From an uncultured Eubacteriales bacterium (GTDB taxonomy: Bacteria; Bacillota; Clostridia; Oscillospirales; CAG-272), in NCBI GenBank assembly GCA_934393265.1, contig CAKRQL010000016.1, positions 1-64,000 of the forward strand: a DNA stretch of 64,000 bases. Reading direction: 5' to 3'. The notes under the pieces were generated by a model. The model worked only from the letters and a program-made list of their open reading frames with translations. It was not told where the DNA came from and ran no database searches. Shown here piece after piece: positions 60,656 through 64,000 of this stretch (positions are counted from its first letter, which is position 1; the number at the start of each line of letters is the position of its first letter). The translations under genes and the position numbers were made by a program.

Positions 60656-62550
60656 ATCTTCTTTACAGCCGTGGCTGTGTTATGCCGCCCCCTGTAACGG
60701 AGGGCACGCATGGAATTGAGAATAGCGAGAACGCAGACGCCGACATCCGAGAACACGCCGAGCCACATTACGGCTCCGCCTACGGCACCGGTGCCGATAA
60801 GGACAAGCATAAGAAGCTTTACAGCGAGAGCGAAAACTATATTCTCCTTTGCTATACGGAGGGTATGCCTTGCTATGGAGACAGCGGTCGGGAGCTTTGC
60901 AAGGTCGTCCGAGACTATGACGATGTCCGCCGCCTCTATCGCGCTGTCAGAGCCTATGCTGCCCATCGCAACGCCGACATCGGCGCGGGCGAGGGAGGGC
61001 GCGTCATTTATTCCGTCGCCGACATAGACCGTCGTATGCTTATCTGCGGAGGTTATTATCTCCTCAAGCTTTGAGAATTTATCCTCCGGGAGGAGCTCTG
61101 CATACACCTCGTCAAGCCCGAGGGTACCGCCGACGCGCTCCGCCGATTCGCGGCGGTCACCGGAGAGCATGATGCACTTCTTCGCGCCAAGGGAGCGAAG
61201 GGCGGCGAGCGACTCCTTTGCCTCCGGCTTTACGGTATCCGAGAACTCTATATACCCTGCATACCTTCCGTCCACACTCACATAGACGACGCCGGATGAA
61301 ACCGTGGATTTTGTAAAGCTATCTTTACACGTATCCTCCATAAGTGCGGCGTTACCTACCGCAACGCGGTTGCCGGCTACGGTAGCTACGATACCCTTTC
61401 CGGCTACCTCGGTAAGCTCTTCTGCGGGGGCGGCGCTACTGTCTCCTCGCTTTATAGCCATCGCTATCGGGTGGTTTGAGCCGTATTCGGCAGATGCGGC
61501 GAGCGAGACAAGCCGCTCTTTACTCATGCCTACCGGGTGAAGAGCGGATATTTTCAATTCACCCGTCGTGAGCGTGCCGGTCTTATCGAATGCGAATACA
61601 TCGGCGCGGGCTATCGGGGCAAAGGTATTTCCGCCCTTATAGAGTATTCCGCTCGACGCGGCGCAGCCGATACCGCCGAAGAATGCGAGCGGCACGGAAA
61701 TTACAAGCGCGCAGGGGCAGGAGACGACAAGGAAGGTGAGGGCACGGATTATCGCGTCATGCCACGGGGTTATGCCGAGGAGGGGCGGAAGTATCGCGAG
61801 GACCACGGCGGCACCAACGACGACGGGAGTATAAATATGTGCAAAGGAGGTTATGAAGTTCTCCTCCTTCGATTTTCTCTCGTTCGCATTCTCGACGAGG
61901 TTCAGAACCCTCGCCGCGGCGGACTCGTCTGCCGCTTTCACGGTCTTACAGTACAGAACGCCGTTCAGGACTATCGTTCCGCTGTCGAGCATAGAGCCGA
62001 CAGACGCGGCGCGCGGCATCGACTCACCCGTCAGAGCGGAGGTATCTACATCGGCATTTCCGGATATTACCTCACAGTCTATCGGCACGCGCTCACCCGG
62101 GCGGATTACTATTTTCGTACCGACCGCGACATCCCCGGCATCCGCCACCCGCTCGCACCCGTTTTCAATAACGGTAGCCTCATCCGGCTGAATATCCATA
62201 AGTCCCTTTATGGAATCACGGGATTTGCGCACGGCGATATGCTGGAAGTACTCGCCGACAAGGTAGAACACCATGACGGCAACCGACTCTGCATACTCGC
62301 CGATACACATTGCGCCTATTGCGGCAACGGACATAAGAAACTTCTCGTCGAGAAGATCCCGGCGGAGTATACCGCGCACGGCGTCTGTAAATACCTGATG
62401 ACCCGAGATTATCAGCGCGACGATATACGCGGCGATCGTCAGAGGGGTCAGGTTCAAAAGCTTATCAAGGAGGAAAGCGATGCCGAGAGACACCGCCCCG
62501 CTTATGATGACAAGCAGCTCATTTTTCATGAGCTTCTTTACCTTTTTCAT
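60652..62550 (-). CDS. Heavy-metal P1B-type ATPase (Cd/Zn/Pb or similar)
   Basis: 632 residues. Eight-helix P1B layout with SALTGESMP (actuator, about 171-179), CPC (278-280), phosphorylated FDKTGTLT (Asp322), SNHPIAMAI (His-Pro) and GDGINDAPSLARAD (511-524). There is no N-terminal metal-binding domain; a separate 71-residue HMA protein is encoded 17 nt upstream. With a CadC-like repressor this suggests export of Zn, Cd or Pb. Start at the ATG after GGGGTGA. Confidence 0.93.
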   Translation of the reverse strand: MKKVKKLMKNELLVIISGAVSLGIAFLLDKLLNLTPLTIAAYIVALIISGHQVFTDAVRGILRRDLLDEKFLMSVAAIGAMCIGEYAESVAVMVFYLVGEYFQHIAVRKSRDSIKGLMDIQPDEATVIENGCERVADAGDVAVGTKIVIRPGERVPIDCEVISGNADVDTSALTGESMPRAASVGSMLDSGTIVLNGVLYCKTVKAADESAAARVLNLVENANERKSKEENFITSFAHIYTPVVVGAAVVLAILPPLLGITPWHDAIIRALTFLVVSCPCALVISVPLAFFGGIGCAASSGILYKGGNTFAPIARADVFAFDKTGTLTTGELKISALHPVGMSKERLVSLAASAEYGSNHPIAMAIKRGDSSAAPAEELTEVAGKGIVATVAGNRVAVGNAALMEDTCKDSFTKSTVSSGVVYVSVDGRYAGYIEFSDTVKPEAKESLAALRSLGAKKCIMLSGDRRESAERVGGTLGLDEVYAELLPEDKFSKLEEIITSADKHTTVYVGDGINDAPSLARADVGVAMGSIGSDSAIEAADIVIVSDDLAKLPTAVSIARHTLRIAKENIVFALAVKLLMLVLIGTGAVGGAVMWLGVFSDVGVCVLAILNSMRALRYRGRHNTATAVKKI

Positions 62551-62567
62551 AAAGTCACCCCGGAAAA

Positions 62568-62783
62568 TTATTTTCCTATCGTTATTCCGTCCTCAAAGGA
62601 ATCTGCGGTCTTCTGTGCGAGGGCTATTACCTCGTCCTCGGAAAGAGAGGACACGACGGTCAGCTTCTCAGTAAGGAAGTTTATCTTCGCCTCCTCTACT
62701 CCGTCCTTTGCGGAGATGAGCTCTGCGAGCTTTGCGGCGCAGTTCGGGCAATCGAGACCTGTGATTGTAAGCTTGAATTTCAT
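62568..62783 (-). CDS. Heavy-metal-associated (HMA) metallochaperone-like protein
   Basis: 71 residues, a single ferredoxin-like HMA fold with the metal motif GLDCPNCA (Cys12, Cys15) and the family's beta-strand pattern. It probably delivers metal to, or regulates, the ATPase encoded downstream, replacing that protein's missing N-terminal domain. Confidence 0.92.
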   Translation of the reverse strand: MKFKLTITGLDCPNCAAKLAELISAKDGVEEAKINFLTEKLTVVSSLSEDEVIALAQKTADSFEDGITIGK

Positions 62784-62829
62784 TGTTTGGGTTCTCCTTA
62801 TATGTGTTTATTTTTTTTGACTTATCCGA

Positions 62830-63201
62830 TTACTCTCTTATGTGCTCGAGAGCCTTTTCTATTATGTCGCGCACATGCTCGTCGGCAAGCGAATAGAAAA
62901 CGTTCTTCCCCTGCCGGCGGTAGGTGATAAGCGACGCCTGACGAAGTATTTTCAGCTGATGTGAAACGGCGGACTTTGTCATCCCGAGAAGCTCTGCAAT
63001 GTCGCAGACGCACAGCGGCTCACCGTCTATTGCAAAGAGAATTTTCAGCCGCGTGTCGTCCCCGAAGATGCTGAAGAAGCCGGAGAGCTCACTCACCGTT
63101 CCGTCATCCGGGAGTGTTCCCTTTGCGTGGGTCAGCATATCAGGGTGCACCTCGTCACATTCGCAGACCGGTATGTCCTCTGCTTGCATTTCCTTTGTCA
63201 T
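62830..63201 (-). CDS. ArsR/SmtB-family metal sensor, CadC-like
   Basis: 123 residues; start at the ATG after GGAGAAACGG, giving MTKEMQAEDIPVCECDE. Winged helix with IAELLGMTKSAVSHQLKILR. Both known metal sites of the family seem present: CadC-type thiols in CEC (near 14) and ELCVCD-like LCVCD, and a C-terminal His/Asp/Glu helix (DEHVRDIIEKALEHIRE). It should repress the operon until Cd, Pb or Zn binds. A perfect TTGAACA-TT-TGTTCAA operator overlaps its transcription start. Confidence 0.93.
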   Translation of the reverse strand: MTKEMQAEDIPVCECDEVHPDMLTHAKGTLPDDGTVSELSGFFSIFGDDTRLKILFAIDGEPLCVCDIAELLGMTKSAVSHQLKILRQASLITYRRQGKNVFYSLADEHVRDIIEKALEHIRE

Positions 63202-63227
63202 TTTCCGTTTCTCCTTCTGTTGAACGA

Positions 63228-63243
63228 TTGAACATTTGTTCAA
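63228..63243. promoter_or_regulatory. ArsR/SmtB-type operator
   Basis: TTGAACATTTGTTCAA is a perfect inverted repeat with the TGAACA-NN-TGTTCA core typical of SmtB/CadC/ZiaR operators. A second GTTGAAC half-site (63220-63226) extends it. It lies just after the -10. Confidence 0.85.
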
Positions 63244-63251
63244 CTGTTTGT

Positions 63252-63280
63252 ATTATACTCCGTTCCCTGCGGGTTGTCAA
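63252..63280 (-). promoter_or_regulatory. Promoter of the metal-resistance operon
   Basis: Perfect TTGACA (63275-63280), 17-nt spacer, perfect TATAAT (63252-63257) on the minus strand. Confidence 0.9.
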
Positions 63281-63390
63281 TAGGAAAATCAAAAAAACCG
63301 GAATTTTTTTTGTGAGTGAATTCCCGAAGTAAATTTCACACCGGAATTTCAAGTGAAATTCACGTATTTTTTTGTGGGGGGTCCGCGGCT

Positions 63391-63594
63391 TTAATAAGCA
63401 TCGTCCTTTCCGCGTGGGCTCTGCCGCACCTCGGGCACTCCCCTTTCGATAATTTCCGCCGTAGGCTCTATCACCGGGGCTATATCGGAGAGCCGCCTGT
63501 ACGCCATAGGGGATTCATCTATTGTCGACTCGTTTACCGACGTCGAATAGACCCCCTCCATCTCCCGGCGGAAGTCCTCAAGACTTATTTTCTC
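63391..63594 (-). pseudogene. C-terminal remnant of rtcB (RNA ligase)
   Basis: ISLEDFRREMEGVYSTSVNE followed by STIDESPMAYRRLSDIAPVI is the C-terminal end of RtcB, the GTP-dependent tRNA/RNA splicing ligase. The open frame continues upstream to 63846 but that part is AT-rich and has no RtcB sequence; more than 300 residues of the enzyme, with all catalytic residues, are missing. A promoter-like sequence remains at 63647. No start with an SD is in frame. Best read as a deletion remnant; expression as a small protein is not excluded. Confidence 0.7.
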
Positions 63595-63646
63595 CTTCTT
63601 TTTTACCCCGGTTTTCAGTAGCTTATTTAATAGCCTTAACAATGTT

Positions 63647-63675
63647 ATTACATATCTTTTTTCTGCTATTGTCAA
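63647..63675 (-). promoter_or_regulatory. Promoter-like sequence ahead of the rtcB remnant
   Basis: TTGACA (63670-63675), 17-nt spacer, TGTAAT (63647-63652) on the minus strand. Confidence 0.4.
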
Positions 63676-63813
63676 TGACAGAGACCAAAATCCGGGATGC
63701 AACTGCAAAAAAGCGGCAATACATGCCGCAAAAATCATACACGGGGTATGGCGTAGCCGAAAAAGCAAAACAAATGCGGGAGAATGTATTTTCCCCGTTT
63801 TTTTGTTCGGGGG

Positions 63814-63842
63814 TTGATTTTCTTTCTCCGGTGTGTTATAAT
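63814..63842 (+). promoter_or_regulatory. Promoter of the ZIP transporter gene
   Basis: TTGATT (63814-63819), 17-nt spacer, perfect TATAAT (63837-63842). Confidence 0.85.
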
Positions 63843-63850
63843 ACAATACA

Positions 63851-63866
63851 GTTAGCGTACGCTAAC
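63851..63866. promoter_or_regulatory. Perfect 16-bp palindrome, probable metal-regulator operator
   Basis: GTTAGCGTACGCTAAC lies at about +2 to +17 of the ZIP transcript, where a bound repressor would block initiation. It is not the CadC-type operator found in the neighbouring operon. A DtxR/MntR- or Fur/Zur-type regulator is plausible; the cognate protein is not in the window. Confidence 0.65.
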
Positions 63867-63900
63867 CGCAAACAAGAGTTATTTTCCGGAGGCTACATAT

Positions 63901-64000
63901 ATGAATGTTTTTTGGGGGATACTCATTCCCTTTATCGGCACATCGCTCGGCGCGGGGTGTGTATTTTTCATGCGCCGGACACTCAGCGACGCGGTGAGCC
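63901..64000 (+). CDS. ZIP-family metal transporter (N-terminal part; runs off the window)
   Basis: The 33 visible residues (starting MNVFWGILIPFIGTSLGAGC, continuing VFFMRRTLSDAVS) match the first helix and loop of bacterial ZIP (ZupT/GufA-like) transporters, which import divalent metals such as Zn, Fe or Mn. ATG 8 nt after CGGAGG. A palindromic operator sits over its transcription start, pointing to control by metal supply. Confidence 0.8.
   Translation, partial: MNVFWGILIPFIGTSLGAGCVFFMRRTLSDAVS

Noticed and set aside
61537..62820. 427-codon open frame on the plus strand
   Set aside because: It is antisense to the complete, motif-bearing P1B ATPase and HMA genes; it has no SD or recognisable domain.
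63301..63375. Cluster of short inverted repeats (GAATTTCA/TGAAATTC, TTTCACACC) followed by a T run on the plus strand
   Set aside because: No plus-strand gene ends here and the stems are AT-rich with tiny loops; I could not assign a terminator or a repeat family.

Overview
The window looks like chromosomal DNA of an endospore-forming, Gram-positive Clostridia species, probably an Oscillospiraceae/Christensenellaceae-like gut lineage, with a GC-rich coding style. The reasons are a PolC-type DNA polymerase III, the order pyrH-frr-uppS-cdsA-dxr-rseP-ispG-polC, a germination protease (gpr), a SpoIIQ-like M23 protein, a SigH-like sigma factor, meso-diaminopimelate dehydrogenase, and many promoters of the form TTGACA-17-TATAAT. 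No phage, insertion sequence or CRISPR array was seen, and no complete tRNA or rRNA gene. The left edge carries what looks like the promoter and leader of an rRNA operon that leaves the window on the minus strand.

Layout. 0.2-1.4 kb: DUF421/DUF4363 membrane pair (+). 1.4-8.6 kb (-): sigH-like gene, a small zinc-ribbon protein, then rlmB, a large P-type-ATPase-like pseudoenzyme, a radical SAM protein and its DUF2344 partner, coupled by overlaps. 8.7-11.1 kb (-): DUF4364 regulator and an OppA-type lipoprotein. 11.3-13.2 kb (+): gpr and class II fructose-bisphosphate aldolase. 13.3-15.0 kb (-): DAP dehydrogenase and a YfcE-type phosphoesterase. 15.1-16.2 kb (+): an unrecognised three-gene operon. 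16.3-28.9 kb (-): split transketolase followed by pyrH to polC, behind one strong promoter, with a terminator-like hairpin between cdsA and dxr. 29.1-34.7 kb (-): membrane protein, mnmM-like methyltransferase, rqcH (NFACT), an unrecognised secreted protein and cca. 34.8-36.5 kb (+): CE15-like esterase and BioY.

36.6-42.1 kb (-): a VTC-domain/DUF4956/carbohydrate-binding lipoprotein operon beside an OmpR-type two-component system. The two operons share the same direct-repeat promoter architecture, so the regulator probably controls both. 42.2-43.6 kb (-): DUF975 protein and lexA with a LexA box. 43.8-49.2 kb (-): a YdjI/YdjG/YdjH-like envelope-stress module without PspA, a small membrane protein and a large repeat-rich lipoprotein. 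49.2-52.7 kb (-): yebC, argS and a CMP-kinase-like protein with a ParB-like tail. 52.8-54.8 kb (+): SpoIIQ-like M23 protein and homoserine dehydrogenase. 54.9-60 kb (-): AGCS transporter, zinc-finger membrane protein, DUF896, malQ and an AraC regulator. 60-63.3 kb (-): metal-resistance operon arsR/cadC - HMA protein - P1B ATPase, coupled to a pseudouridine synthase. 63.4-64 kb: an rtcB C-terminal remnant, and the start of a ZIP transporter behind a promoter with a perfect 16-bp palindrome.

Best candidates for something undescribed are the catalytically dead P1B-ATPase-like protein at 3900-6494, the shared direct-repeat regulon at 40031-42124, the YdjGHI module without PspA, the kinase/ParB-like fusion, and the small three-gene operon at 15107-16230. 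All start sites were chosen from Shine-Dalgarno (SD) placement by eye; functional calls rest on remembered family motifs, not on database searches.
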